DNA of 42,873 bases. Origin: Streptomyces sp. WAC06614. Its GTDB lineage: Bacteria; Actinomycetota; Actinomycetes; Streptomycetales; Streptomycetaceae. Shown here in pieces: positions 8,524 to 17,213 of this stretch. Both the position numbers and the translations under genes were made by a program. Under the pieces are notes generated by a model. The model was given only the letters and a program-made list of their open reading frames with translations. It was not told where the DNA came from and ran no database searches. Where the stretch lies: assembly GCF_003949795.1 (NCBI RefSeq), contig NZ_RPRY01000025.1, positions 1-42,873 on the forward strand, written 5' to 3'. How positions within the stretch are numbered: the first letter of the stretch is position 1; each line of letters opens with the position of its first letter.

Positions 8524-9672
8524 TCAGAGGGCGTCGGTGGCGATGTTCGCCGCGACCTGTTCCAGGAGCGGGCCGGCGTTCGCGATGCAGCGGGCCGGGT
8601 CCGGCTCCAGGTCGGTCAGCGGGTAGGCGCGGCGGATGCCCGCCGCGCGGAGGGTCTCCTGCTCCAGCAGGAGGCGGCCGCAGACCGCCACGACCTCCTT
8701 GCCCGCCGCGCGCGCCGCAGCCGCCACGCCCGCCGGGGCCTTGCCGTGCAGGGTCTGCTCGTCCAGGGAGCCCTCGCCGGTGATCACCAGCGTGGCCCGC
8801 TCCAGCGCCGGGGCGAAGCCGAGCACCTCCAGCATCAGCTCGATGCCGGGCCGGAAGCTCGCGCCCAGCAGCAGCGCGCCGTAGCCGATGCCGCCCGCGC
8901 CGCCGGCGCCCGGCGAGGCCGCCAGCTCCGTGGCCTTCGGGCCGATCGCCTGCTCCAGGACCTGGGCGTAGTGCGCCAGCGCCGCGTCGAGCGTCGCCAC
9001 GTCCTCCGGCGAGGCGCCCTTCTGCGGGCCGTAGACCGCCGCGCAGCCCTTCGGGCCGGTCAGCGGGTTGTCCACGTCGCTGGCCAGGACGAAGTCCACC
9101 TCGGCGAAGCGCGGGTCCACCCCGGACAGGTCCGCCGACGCCAGCTCGGCCAGGGCGCCGCCGCCCGGGCCGACCGGCCGGCCGGCCGCGTCCAGGAACA
9201 CCGCGCCCAGCGCGGCCAGCATGCCCGCACCGCCGTCGGTGGTGGCGCTGCCGCCCACGCCGAAGACGATCGTCCGCGCGCCCGCGTCCACCGCGGCCTT
9301 CAGGACCTCGCCCGAGCCGTACGTGGTCGCCGTCAGCGGGGCGAAGACACCCGGCGGGAGGAGCTGGAGGCCGGAGGCCTCCGCCATCTCGACCACCGCG
9401 GTGCCGTCCCGCAGGGCGAACGCAGCCGTCACCGGCTCGCCGAGCGGTCCGGTGACCCGTACCTCCCGGCGTTCGAACCCGGCCGCCACGGCGGCCGCGA
9501 CCGTGCCGTCGCCGCCGTCCGCGACCGGGAGGGTCTCGACCTCCAGGTCCGGTACGGCCCTGCGAAGGCCGGCCGTCACCCGCTCGGCGACCTGTACGGC
9601 CGTGAGCGAGCCCTTGAATTTGTCCGCGGCGATGAGCACGCGCGCGGTCTCAGTTACTGCTCCGTCCGTCAC
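8524..9672 (-). CDS. Glycerate kinase (type 1 family, GlxK/GarK-like)
   Basis: The 382-residue product phosphorylates D-glycerate with ATP, returning glyoxylate- or sugar-acid-derived carbon to glycolysis. It shows the family blocks ADKFKGSLTA (N-terminal), PVADGGDGT, GVGGSATTDGGAGML and TGEGSLDEQTLHGK, and length matches (~375-385). I chose the GTG at 9672, which has AAGGG ~8 bases upstream; a GTG at 9711 is in frame but has no clear site. It diverges from a BCCT transporter. The window's ethylmalonyl-CoA pathway releases glyoxylate, but a functional link to this kinase is only speculative. Confidence 0.9.
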   Translation of the reverse strand: MTDGAVTETARVLIAADKFKGSLTAVQVAERVTAGLRRAVPDLEVETLPVADGGDGTVAAAVAAGFERREVRVTGPLGEPVTAAFALRDGTAVVEMAEASGLQLLPPGVFAPLTATTYGSGEVLKAAVDAGARTIVFGVGGSATTDGGAGMLAALGAVFLDAAGRPVGPGGGALAELASADLSGVDPRFAEVDFVLASDVDNPLTGPKGCAAVYGPQKGASPEDVATLDAALAHYAQVLEQAIGPKATELAASPGAGGAGGIGYGALLLGASFRPGIELMLEVLGFAPALERATLVITGEGSLDEQTLHGKAPAGVAAAARAAGKEVVAVCGRLLLEQETLRAAGIRRAYPLTDLEPDPARCIANAGPLLEQVAANIATDAL

Positions 9673-9724
9673 CTTGCTATCCCTTGCTTTCGAACAGTGC
9701 AGTCGCGCCACCCCGAGCCTATCC

Positions 9725-9736
9725 GGAGGATCCTCC
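9725..9736. promoter_or_regulatory. 12-bp palindrome GGAGGATCCTCC between glycerate kinase and BCCT genes
   Basis: A perfect palindrome in the 142-base divergent promoter region, a possible operator. No matching regulator is adjacent. Confidence 0.4.
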
Positions 9737-9793
9737 TATGCCCATGGGTGGCCTGGGCCACACCCGGCGCGCCATGACCATAAAGGGTGATTT

Positions 9794-9811
9794 GCCCCAC
9801 CATAGTGGGGC
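9794..9811 (+). promoter_or_regulatory. Hairpin abutting the BCCT transporter start
   Basis: GCCCCAC (9794-9800) and GTGGGGC (9805-9811) form a perfect 7-bp stem around CATA, ending 3 bases before the ATG at 9815. The right arm contains the only G-run (GTGGGG) that could act as ribosome-binding site, so a folded leader would hide it. Confidence 0.5.
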
Positions 9812-9814
9812 CCC

Positions 9815-11545
9815 ATGAGCATGGATTCACCACCCCCGTCGCCTGCCGGCACCCCGCAGGACACCTCGGGTGCCCCCGCCGACGGCGCCCCCGACCACGC
9901 GGTCGTGGGGCTCGGGGTGCTCGCCGTGCTGGCGGTGGTCGGCTGGGCCGCGCTCGGCAAGGGCTCCTTCGACACGGCGTCGCGGACCGCCCTGACGTGG
10001 GTCCTGGACAACTTCGCCTGGCTGTTCGTGATCGCCGCCGACGTCTTCCTCGTCCTGTGCGTGGTCCTGGCGGTCAGCCGGTTCGGCCGGATCCGGCTCG
10101 GCGCCGACGACTCCGAGCCCGAGTTCAGCAACCTCGCGTGGATCGCCATGATGTTCAGCGCCGGCATGGGCATCGGCCTGATGTTCTACGGCGTGGGGGA
10201 GCCGCTCACCCACTACCTGCTCCCGCCCCCGGCCAGCGGCGCCGCCCTACGCACCGGCGGGTCCGCCCTCGCGGCCATGGAGTACTCGTTCTTCCACTGG
10301 ACCCTCACCCCCTGGGCGATCTACGGCATCGCCGGCCTGGCCCTGGCCTACGCCACCTTCCGCAAACGCCGCGGCAACCGCCTCTCCGCCGCCTTCGTGC
10401 CGCTCATGGGCCTGCGCCGGGCCGACGGCTGGCCGGGCCGGGCCGTCGACCTGCTCGCCGTGTTCGCCACCGTCTTCGGCACCGCCACCAGCCTGGGCCT
10501 GGGCGCCCTCCAGGTCGCGGAGGGCCTGCACCTCACCGCCGGGGTCGAGGACTCCACCGCCCTCGAACTGATCATCATCGGCTCGCTGTCCGCGGCCTTC
10601 GTGCTGTCCGCCTTCTCGGGCCTGCACAGGGGCGTCAAATGGCTCAGCACCCTCAACATCGTGATCGCCGCCGCCCTGATGCTGTTCGTCTTCCTCCTCG
10701 GCCCCACCGTCTACGTCCTCGACGTGATCCCGGCCGGCGTCGGCGGCTACCTCGACCAGCTCGTCCCCATGGCCAGCCGCACCGGCGCCTTCACCGACAG
10801 CACCTGGCTCGGCGCCTGGACCATCTTCTACTGGGCCTGGTGGCTGAGCTGGGCGCCGTTCGTCGGCACCTTCATCGCCCGCATCTCCCGCGGCCGCACC
10901 GTCCGGGAGTTCCTCACCGGCGTCCTGCTGGTGCCGTCCGGGGCGACCGTCGTCTGGTTCTGCGTCATGGGCGGCACCGCCATCCGGCTCGACTCCACCG
11001 GCGCCGCCGACCTGGCCGCCACCGTCAAGGACGGCGCGGAGGCCTCCTTGTTCGCGATGCTGGAGGCGCTGCCGCTGGGCACCGTCACCTCGTACGTGGC
11101 CATGCTCCTGGTGATGACCTACTTCGTCACCAGCGCCGACTCCGCCTCCCTGGTCATGGGCTCCCTCACCAGCCGCGGCGCGCTGCACCCGCCCACCTGG
11201 CTGGTCGTCACCTGGGGCGTGCTCATGGCCGCCGTCGCGGCCGTGCTGCTCGTCGCCGGGGGCCTGAAGTCCCTGCAGACGGCGACCATCCTGGTCGCCC
11301 TGCCGTTCGTCGTCGTGATGCTGCTGCTGTGCTGGGCGCTGGTGAAGGAGCTGCGCGAGGACCCCGGCGCCGGACCCGCCCGCCACCCCGCCCTCCACGG
11401 GATGCGCGACGCGGTGAAGGCCATGGTCGGCGACGCCGTCACCGGACAGGGCTCGGTACGCCACCCCCGGCTGCACCGGGCCGCCGCCTCCCGCACCCGC
11501 GACCGGGAGGAACCCTTCGGCCCCGACGACGGACGGGGCCGATGA
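9815..11545 (+). CDS. BCCT family betaine/choline/carnitine-type transporter
   Basis: The 576-residue membrane protein has about 12 helices and the BCCT signatures. The glycine-rich unwound helix is FSAGMGIGLMFYGVGEP, the tryptophan-rich substrate segment is YWAWWLSWAPFVGTFIARIS, and FVTSADSASLVMG follows. It should import a quaternary amine such as glycine betaine, driven by Na+ or H+, usually for osmoprotection. The short cytosolic N-terminus is Pro/Asp-rich and the C-terminal tail is charged, a region that senses osmotic stress in BetP (known for that homologue, not shown here). The start ATG sits directly behind a hairpin. The next gene begins 37 bases on. Confidence 0.93.
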   Translation: MSMDSPPPSPAGTPQDTSGAPADGAPDHAVVGLGVLAVLAVVGWAALGKGSFDTASRTALTWVLDNFAWLFVIAADVFLVLCVVLAVSRFGRIRLGADDSEPEFSNLAWIAMMFSAGMGIGLMFYGVGEPLTHYLLPPPASGAALRTGGSALAAMEYSFFHWTLTPWAIYGIAGLALAYATFRKRRGNRLSAAFVPLMGLRRADGWPGRAVDLLAVFATVFGTATSLGLGALQVAEGLHLTAGVEDSTALELIIIGSLSAAFVLSAFSGLHRGVKWLSTLNIVIAAALMLFVFLLGPTVYVLDVIPAGVGGYLDQLVPMASRTGAFTDSTWLGAWTIFYWAWWLSWAPFVGTFIARISRGRTVREFLTGVLLVPSGATVVWFCVMGGTAIRLDSTGAADLAATVKDGAEASLFAMLEALPLGTVTSYVAMLLVMTYFVTSADSASLVMGSLTSRGALHPPTWLVVTWGVLMAAVAAVLLVAGGLKSLQTATILVALPFVVVMLLLCWALVKELREDPGAGPARHPALHGMRDAVKAMVGDAVTGQGSVRHPRLHRAAASRTRDREEPFGPDDGRGR

Positions 11546-11582
11546 TCGCCGGGCGGCCCGGCGGCTGGGTAGGGTTGCCGCT

Positions 11583-12074
11583 GTGACCACCACTGACTAC
11601 GCCAGTTACATCGCGAGCCTGCCCCGGGTGCTCGCCGGCGCGGCGGCCCTCTTCCGGGACGCCACGGGCCGGGTCCTGCTCGTCGAGCCCAACTACCGCG
11701 AGGGCTGGGCGCTGCCCGGCGGGACCATCGAGTCGGACCGGGGCGAGTCGCCGCGTACGGCGGCGCGCCGGGAGAGCGCCGAGGAGATCGGCCTCGACGT
11801 ACCGCTCGGCCGGCTGCTCGCCGTCGACTGGGTCCTGGGCACCGGCCGTCCGCCGCTCGTCGCGTACGTCTACGACGGCGGGGTCCTGGACGAGCGGCAG
11901 CTGGCGGACATCACGCTCCAGGAGGAGGAACTGCTCTCCTGGAAACTGGTCGGACCCGACGAACTCACCGCGTACCTCCCCGGATCGCTCGGCCTGCGGA
12001 TCCAGGAGGCCTACCGCGTGCTGGAGTCGGGCGAAGGCACCGCCGAACTGGAGAACGGACGACGCCCCGCATGA
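11583..12074 (+). CDS. NUDIX hydrolase
   Basis: The 163-residue protein carries a NUDIX box around residues 45-70: GGTIESDRGE, then ESPRTAAR, RESAEEIGL. The REUxEExGU core with its metal-binding glutamates is intact, but there is a two-residue insertion between the first Gly and the following Glu, common in Streptomyces paralogues. It hydrolyses a nucleoside diphosphate linked to some moiety; substrate not predictable. The start is GTG at 11583. Its stop overlaps the next gene's ATG by 4 bases. Confidence 0.9.
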   Translation: MTTTDYASYIASLPRVLAGAAALFRDATGRVLLVEPNYREGWALPGGTIESDRGESPRTAARRESAEEIGLDVPLGRLLAVDWVLGTGRPPLVAYVYDGGVLDERQLADITLQEEELLSWKLVGPDELTAYLPGSLGLRIQEAYRVLESGEGTAELENGRRPA

Positions 12075-12514
12075 CCATCCACACCCTGGAGATGTACGCC
12101 TGGCCCAGCACCAGCGACGAGGGCCCCGACGCCCTGCCGATGGTGCACTTCACCACCGAACAGCTGGTCGGCGACGAGGTGACGCCCGAAGGGGTGCCGG
12201 TCTGGCTGTTCGACACCGCCATACGCGACGGCGGCTGGGTCCACTTCACCGACTACGAGGGCTGGGCCGCCACCGCCGCCGGCTGGAACGCCGTCTATCG
12301 CCAGGAGGACGACGCCCTCTTCGTGACCGGCCCCGGCGCCTGCGAGGGCTGGTACCAGGGCTACCTCGGCGCCCCCGAGGACTGGCGGGCCGCGGCGGCC
12401 GCCCAGCAGAAGCTGGTCCTGCTCACGGCCCCCGTCCCGCACCCCTCCCACTACGCCCACGCCGTGGAACAGGGCGCGGGCTTCGCCCTGCTGGTGCCGC
12501 TGAGCGTGATCTGA
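12071..12514 (+). CDS. Hypothetical protein, 147 aa, coupled to the NUDIX gene
   Basis: A tryptophan-rich (seven Trp) soluble protein without signal peptide or membrane segment, including WVHFTDYEGWAATAAGW and CEGWYQGYL. I do not recognise the family. The ATG overlaps the NUDIX stop (ATGA), so it is probably co-translated with the hydrolase. High GC at codon third positions supports that it is real. Confidence 0.75.
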   Translation: MTIHTLEMYAWPSTSDEGPDALPMVHFTTEQLVGDEVTPEGVPVWLFDTAIRDGGWVHFTDYEGWAATAAGWNAVYRQEDDALFVTGPGACEGWYQGYLGAPEDWRAAAAAQQKLVLLTAPVPHPSHYAHAVEQGAGFALLVPLSVI

Positions 12515-12557
12515 GCGGGTCCGGGCGGGCGCGCGCGGCCCGGTAGGCTCCGCGCCC

Positions 12558-13070
12558 GTGGACGACATACGACGTACGACCGTGCGCTTCCGCGGGACCC
12601 TGACGCGCGAGGAGTTCGACGAGGCCCTGCGCGTCTGGGGCCTGTTGAGGCACCTGCGCCGGATCCTCCTTGCGCTGGCGGTCCTGAACGCCGCCCTCGG
12701 CGTGGTCACCGCCGACGGGGGCTCGCCGGACCTCACCCGGCTCTCCCTCGCGCTCGCCTGCGCGGCGCTCGGGCTGCTCGGGCCCCCCTTCCTTGCCGGC
12801 CGGATGTTCCGCGCCGACCGGGACCGGGGCGAGAAGCAGTGCGTGGTCGACGGGTCCGGCATCACCGTCTCCCGCGGGGACGAGCAGATCCTGCGGGTGT
12901 CCTGGCCACAGGTGAAGCGGGTCCACGAGACCGCGCGCCTGTACGTGGTCACGGGCCGGGTCGGCTGGAAGAACTGCATGGTGGTGCTGCCCAAGCGGCT
13001 GCTCGCCGGCGCCGGCGGGATCGAACTGACGGGCCTCCTGCTCGACACCCACGTCGGCCGCCGGCACTGA
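12558..13070 (+). CDS. YcxB-like membrane protein
   Basis: The 170-residue protein starts at a GTG. It has an N-terminal strand region (TVRFRGTLTREEFDEAL), two adjacent hydrophobic helices (~residues 35-52 and 58-75), and a C-terminal PH-like segment (DGSGITVSRGDEQILRVSW, then VVLPKRLL), the layout of YcxB-like proteins. Function of the family is not established. It ends convergently with the MASE1 gene. Confidence 0.75.
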   Translation: MDDIRRTTVRFRGTLTREEFDEALRVWGLLRHLRRILLALAVLNAALGVVTADGGSPDLTRLSLALACAALGLLGPPFLAGRMFRADRDRGEKQCVVDGSGITVSRGDEQILRVSWPQVKRVHETARLYVVTGRVGWKNCMVVLPKRLLAGAGGIELTGLLLDTHVGRRH

Positions 13071-13135
13071 CACCCTCCGGCACCGTCCTGCCCCCGCCGG
13101 CACCGGAACCCACCGCCGGAGCCGGCGGCGGCCGG

Positions 13136-14098
13136 TCACCTGGGGCGGCCCGAGCGGAGCTGGGTGATGACCTCCTCCAGCTCCTCGCAGGCCTCCTCCA
13201 CCTTGATGCGGATGTTGTTCTGCTCGGTGACCAGGGCCGACAGCAGCAGCCCGGTGAGGGCCGCGGCGCCGTTGAAGGCCTGGAGGTTGACCATCAGCTC
13301 GAAGAGGGTGTGCCCGGCGAAGGGGCCGTCCCGGGCGATGGCCGCCGTGATCGCCACCACCGAGACGATCAGCACGCACGGCGCCGCACCGGGCAGCTGG
13401 AACCGTACGGCCGCCCAGATGATCAGCGGGAAGACCAGGAACAGCAGGGACATCTCGGTGTGCGCGACCACCGACGCGGTCAGCCACGCCGCGAGCAGCA
13501 GCACCGTCGCCTCCACCGCCCGCAGCGGCTCGATCGGCAGCTCGGGCCGGCGCACGCACAGCAGCACCGGCGTGAGCACCAGCACCCCCATGGTGTCGCC
13601 CGCCCACCAGGCCGACCACACCCCCCACACCCCGGCCGTCGGCAGGCTGCCGGCGGCCACCAGCACCCCGGTGCCGGCGGTGGCGCTGATCAGCATCGGC
13701 AGCAGCCCGCCCAGGAAGACCAGCGCCAGCCCGTCGTGCAGCCGGTCCAGCTCGGTACGGAACCGGGCCCGGCGCAGCAGCGCGTAGGCGCACAGCGGGG
13801 CCGCGGTGTTGCCGACCAGGATCCCCACCGCCGTCCAGTCGAACGGGCTGATCGAGGTGATGACCAGGTACGTGCCCAGCACGATCGCCGGCCAGATCCG
13901 CGGCCCCAGCCGCAGCAGCGCGGCCAGGGCGATCCCGGTGGGCGGCCACAGCGGTGTGACGTGCGCGCCGTCGACCACGATGCGCTGGGTCAGGCCGATG
14001 CGCCCGCCCGTGTAGTAGGCGGCGGTGACGAGCAGGATCCACCCCACGGTGGCGGCGGTACCCCGCCAGGGCTCGGTGCGCACCTCCGTATGAGACAA
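13136..14098 (-). CDS. MASE1-domain membrane sensor without output domain
   Basis: The 320-residue product is essentially one MASE1 domain: eight or so hydrophobic segments with the typical VTPLWPPTGIALAALLRLG, AIVLGTYL and VWSAWWAGDTMGVLVLTP blocks, followed by a short charged coiled-coil-like tail (IRIKVEEACEELEEVITQL). MASE1 is normally a membrane sensor fused to a kinase, cyclase or phosphatase; here none follows. The start is a TTG (14098) with GAGGGGG just upstream; an in-frame GTG 18 bases on is an alternative. It lies 47 bases downstream of the SpoIIE phosphatase gene on the same strand, so the pair may be a split MASE1/phosphatase system. Confidence 0.85.
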   Translation of the reverse strand: MSHTEVRTEPWRGTAATVGWILLVTAAYYTGGRIGLTQRIVVDGAHVTPLWPPTGIALAALLRLGPRIWPAIVLGTYLVITSISPFDWTAVGILVGNTAAPLCAYALLRRARFRTELDRLHDGLALVFLGGLLPMLISATAGTGVLVAAGSLPTAGVWGVWSAWWAGDTMGVLVLTPVLLCVRRPELPIEPLRAVEATVLLLAAWLTASVVAHTEMSLLFLVFPLIIWAAVRFQLPGAAPCVLIVSVVAITAAIARDGPFAGHTLFELMVNLQAFNGAAALTGLLLSALVTEQNNIRIKVEEACEELEEVITQLRSGRPR

Positions 14099-14145
14099 CG
14101 CCCCCTCGCGCGGACGGCGCGTGACACGCCTGCGGGGCCGGCCCG

Positions 14146-14973
14146 CTACCCGGGCGCCGCCGCGTCGTGCCGCAGGACGAGCACGGCCGCGTCGTCGAGG
14201 TGGCCGGTGGAGTCGGCCACCTTCATCACCGCGGCGGCCAGGTCGTCGGGGTCGGCACCCGCCCCCTCCCGCACCACGCGGGCGACCTCGGCCAGCCCCC
14301 GCTCCAGCGGGAACGCGGGCCCCTCCAGGATCCCGTCGGTGACCAGCACCCAGGCCCCGGCCTCGGTGAGCCGGTGCCGGGTCACCGGGTAGCCCGAGCC
14401 GGGCAGCATGCCCAGCGGCAGCGCGCCGCGGTCCTCGGCGATGCCGTGGCAGCCGTCGACGGTGGCCCATACCGCCGGGACGTGGCCGGCCCGGGCGCCC
14501 TGGAGCTCCCAGGTGTCCGGGTCGAAACGGAAGAAGCTGCAGGTGGCGAACAGACCGCGGTTGACGGAGAGCAGCAGGTCGTTGACCCGGCTGAGCACCT
14601 CGCCCGGGTCGTCCACGGCGGTCGCCACCGCGCGCAGGGCGATCCGGACCTGGCCCATGAACGCCGCCGCCTCCACGTCGTGGCCCTGGACGTCGCCGAT
14701 CGAGAAGGCGAGCGCGCCCTGCGGCAGCCGGAAGCCGTCGTACCAGTCGCCGCCGATGTCCAGCCCGCGCCGGGCGGGCTGGTACCGGGCCGCGGTCCGC
14801 AGGCCCGGTACCGCCGGCAGGCCGGCGGGCAGCATCTCCCGCTGGAGCGCCTCGGCCAGCTCCACCCGGGCGCGATGGAACTCCGCGCCCTCCCGGGCCT
14901 GGGCCGTGAGCCGCCCGAGCGTGCTCAGCAGATCGTCGGCACTCGCCGACCGCGGGTGACGACGCGGGGTCAT
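14146..14973 (-). CDS. SpoIIE/RsbU-type PP2C serine phosphatase
   Basis: The 275-residue protein begins with a ~65-residue helical linker and then a SpoIIE-type PP2C domain. LQREMLPAGLP opens it, GGDWYDGF and FSIGDVQGHDVEAA supply metal-binding aspartates, VLVTDGILE and LDDAAVLVLR the C-terminal ones. Such phosphatases usually dephosphorylate anti-sigma factor antagonists (STAS proteins); no partner is adjacent. It has no sensor domain of its own. I chose ATG 14973 with GGAG 6 bases upstream. It precedes the MASE1 gene on the same strand. Confidence 0.92.
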   Translation of the reverse strand: MTPRRHPRSASADDLLSTLGRLTAQAREGAEFHRARVELAEALQREMLPAGLPAVPGLRTAARYQPARRGLDIGGDWYDGFRLPQGALAFSIGDVQGHDVEAAAFMGQVRIALRAVATAVDDPGEVLSRVNDLLLSVNRGLFATCSFFRFDPDTWELQGARAGHVPAVWATVDGCHGIAEDRGALPLGMLPGSGYPVTRHRLTEAGAWVLVTDGILEGPAFPLERGLAEVARVVREGAGADPDDLAAAVMKVADSTGHLDDAAVLVLRHDAAAPG

Positions 14974-15067
14974 GGGCTGCTCCGATGAGACGACCGCCCC
15001 CATCCTAGGCCCGGGACCCGCTCCCCGCTCGGCCACCGCCGGACCACCCCTGACCAGGGCAAATGCC

Positions 15068-15586
15068 CTAGAAGAGGGCCTGCGGGCCGACCGCCCGGCC
15101 CCCGGACTCGAAGGCCAGCAGCCGCTCCTTGCGCTCCAGCCCGCCGCCGTAGCCCGTCATGGAGCCCGACGAGCCGATCACCCGGTGGCAGGGGACGATG
15201 ATCCCGATCGGGTTCTTGCCGTTGGCCAGCCCCACCGCGCGCGAGGCGCCGGGCTTGCCCAGCTCGGTCGCGAGCCGGCCGTAGGACCAGGTCTCGCCGT
15301 ACGGGATGCGGACGAGCTGGGCCCACACGCTGCGCTGGAACGCGGTGCCCTCCAGCCGCAGCGGCAGGTCGAACGCGGTCCGCTCCCCGGCGAAGTAGGC
15401 CGTGAGCTGCCGGGCGACCTCCGGGAACGGCTCTTCCTCGGGTCCCACCCGCTCCCCGAAGGACTCCTCCGGCGGGCGGTGCCGCTGCCCGGTCATGTAC
15501 AGGCCGCTGAGGACCCCGTCGGTCGCGACCAGCGTGAGCGGGCCGTAGGGGCTGTCGACGACGGTGTGCTGCTTCGTGGTGCTCAT
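15068..15586 (-). CDS. ogt: Methylated-DNA-protein-cysteine methyltransferase
   Basis: The 172-residue protein removes alkyl groups from O6-alkylguanine by suicidal transfer to C133 in the PCHRV motif. The DNA-binding block GTAFQRSVWAQLVRIPYGET and ANGKNPIGII precede it. Length and domains match Ogt/MGMT. It starts 21 bases after the Ada/AlkA gene stop on the same strand, so the two form an alkylation-repair operon. Confidence 0.96.
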   Translation of the reverse strand: MSTTKQHTVVDSPYGPLTLVATDGVLSGLYMTGQRHRPPEESFGERVGPEEEPFPEVARQLTAYFAGERTAFDLPLRLEGTAFQRSVWAQLVRIPYGETWSYGRLATELGKPGASRAVGLANGKNPIGIIVPCHRVIGSSGSMTGYGGGLERKERLLAFESGGRAVGPQALF

Positions 15587-15607
15587 GGGGTCGATGTCCT
15601 CACGTGG

Positions 15608-17086
15608 TCAGGCGGGCAGGTGGTTGATGGGGTGGGAGTCGGTCGCCCACAGGTACTGCACGGCGTACGCCCGCCAGGGCCGCCAGGCCGCCGCGCGGGC
15701 GGTCAGCGCCGCCGGGGTGGCGGGCAGGCCCAGGCCCTGGGCGGCCCGCCGGACGCCGAGGTCCGAGGGGAGGAAGGCGTCGGGGTCGCCGAGGGCCCGC
15801 ATCGCGATCACCTCGACGGTCCACGGACCGAAGCCGGGCAGCGACGCCAGCCGGGCCCGGGACTCCTGCCAGTCGCTGTCGATGCCCAGCGGCAGCGAGC
15901 CGTCGGCCAGGGCCCCGACCAAGGTGGTCAGCGTGGCGCGCCGGGTCCGCGGCAGGGCGAGCGCCTCCGGGTCGAGCCCGGCCAGCGCCTCGGGGGAGGG
16001 GAACAGGTGGGTCAGCCCGCCGTCCGGGTCCACGACCGGCTCCCCGTGGCTGCGCACGAGCCGGGCCGCGTGCGTCCGGGCCGCGGCCGTGGAGACCTGC
16101 TGCCCGAGCACCGCCCGGACGGCGAACTCGGCGGCGTCGACCGTCCGCGGCACCCGCCGCCCGGGCGCCTTGTCCACGACGGGCGCGAGCAGCGGGTCGC
16201 GGCGCAGCTGCTCGTCCACGGCCTCGGGGTCGGCGTCCAGGTCCAGCATCCAGCGGCAGCGGCTGATCGCGAGGGTCAGGTCCCGCAGGTCGGTCAGGGC
16301 GAGCTGGCAGCCGATGTGGTCGGGCCGGGGGGTCAGGGCGACCACGCCGGTGCCGTAGGGCAGCCGCAGGGTGCGCCGGTAGGCGCCGGCCCGCCACTCC
16401 TCGACCCCGGGGACCGCCGTCGCGGCGAGGTGCCCGAAGAGGTTGTCCGGGTTCAGCGGGGCGCGGAACGGCAGCCGCAGGGACAGCACCCCCGGCAGCC
16501 GGGGCTCGCCGGCCCGTCGGCCGCACCGGCTGCGGGTGCGCAGCTCGCTGGGGGAGAGGGCGAAGACCTCGCGGACGGTGTCGTTGAAGGCGCGGATGGA
16601 GGCGAACCCGGCGGCGAAGGCCACGTCGGCCATCGGCAGGTCCGAGGTCTCGATCAGCAGCCGTGCGGTCTGGGCGCGCTGGGCCCGGGCCAGGGCGAGG
16701 GGGCCGGCGCCCAGCTCGGCGTTGAGCTGCCGTTCCACCTGCCGGGTGGAGTAGCCCAGGCGCGCGGCGAGGCCGGGGACGCCCTCGCGGTCGACCACGC
16801 CGTCCCGGATCAGCCGCATGGCGCGGGCCACGGCGTCCGCCCGGGCGTTCCACTCGGGGGAGCCGGGGCTGGTGTCGGGGCGGCACCGCTTGCAGGCCCG
16901 GTAGCCGGCCTGCTGGCAGGCGGCGGCACTGGGCAGGAAGACCATGTTCTCGACCTTGGGCGGTACGGCCGGGCAGCTCGGACGGCAGTAGATCCCCGTG
17001 GTCCGCACGGCCGTGAAGAACCAGCCGTCGAACCGTGCGTCCTTCGACTGCACGGCCCGTACGCAACGCTCGGTGTCGGTGTGCAT
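15608..17086 (-). CDS. Ada regulator/AlkA DNA-3-methyladenine glycosylase fusion
   Basis: The 492-residue protein is a fusion. Residues ~1-80 are the Ada zinc domain that takes methyl from phosphotriesters (GIYCRPSCPA and ACKRCRPD carry the four cysteines). Residues ~85-190 are an AraC-type HTH (LGYSTRQVERQL, AGFASIRAFNDTVREVF). The rest is AlkA with its N-terminal domain and a HhH-GPD glycosylase (LPGFGPWTVEVIAMR, catalytic Asp in LPSDLGV). It senses methylation and excises 3-methylpurines. I chose ATG 17086, close behind TGGAG. It lacks the O6-guanine methyltransferase domain of E. coli Ada, which is supplied by the downstream ogt gene. Confidence 0.94.
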   Translation of the reverse strand: MHTDTERCVRAVQSKDARFDGWFFTAVRTTGIYCRPSCPAVPPKVENMVFLPSAAACQQAGYRACKRCRPDTSPGSPEWNARADAVARAMRLIRDGVVDREGVPGLAARLGYSTRQVERQLNAELGAGPLALARAQRAQTARLLIETSDLPMADVAFAAGFASIRAFNDTVREVFALSPSELRTRSRCGRRAGEPRLPGVLSLRLPFRAPLNPDNLFGHLAATAVPGVEEWRAGAYRRTLRLPYGTGVVALTPRPDHIGCQLALTDLRDLTLAISRCRWMLDLDADPEAVDEQLRRDPLLAPVVDKAPGRRVPRTVDAAEFAVRAVLGQQVSTAAARTHAARLVRSHGEPVVDPDGGLTHLFPSPEALAGLDPEALALPRTRRATLTTLVGALADGSLPLGIDSDWQESRARLASLPGFGPWTVEVIAMRALGDPDAFLPSDLGVRRAAQGLGLPATPAALTARAAAWRPWRAYAVQYLWATDSHPINHLPA

Positions 17087-17158
17087 GGCTCCAGCATCCG
17101 GGGTGGTGACCGTCCAGGCTGGCGGTTTTCCGACATCAAGATTACGCCGGACACGCCC

Positions 17159-17194
17159 GAGGGCCCCGGTCGCCTGGTGGCGGCCGGGGCCCTC
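17159..17194 (-). terminator. Strong hairpin terminator after pssA
   Basis: Arms 17159-17174 and 17179-17194 (16 bp, one imperfect pair, loop TGGT) lie 20 bases past the pssA stop in the direction of transcription, just ahead of the Ada/AlkA promoter region. Confidence 0.75.
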
Positions 17195-17213
17195 GTACGG
17201 GTGTGCGGCGGGG

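Noticed and set aside
15056..15069. Short inverted repeat AGGGC/GCCCT at the ogt stop
   Set aside because: Only 5 bp and overlapping the stop codon; too weak to call a terminator.
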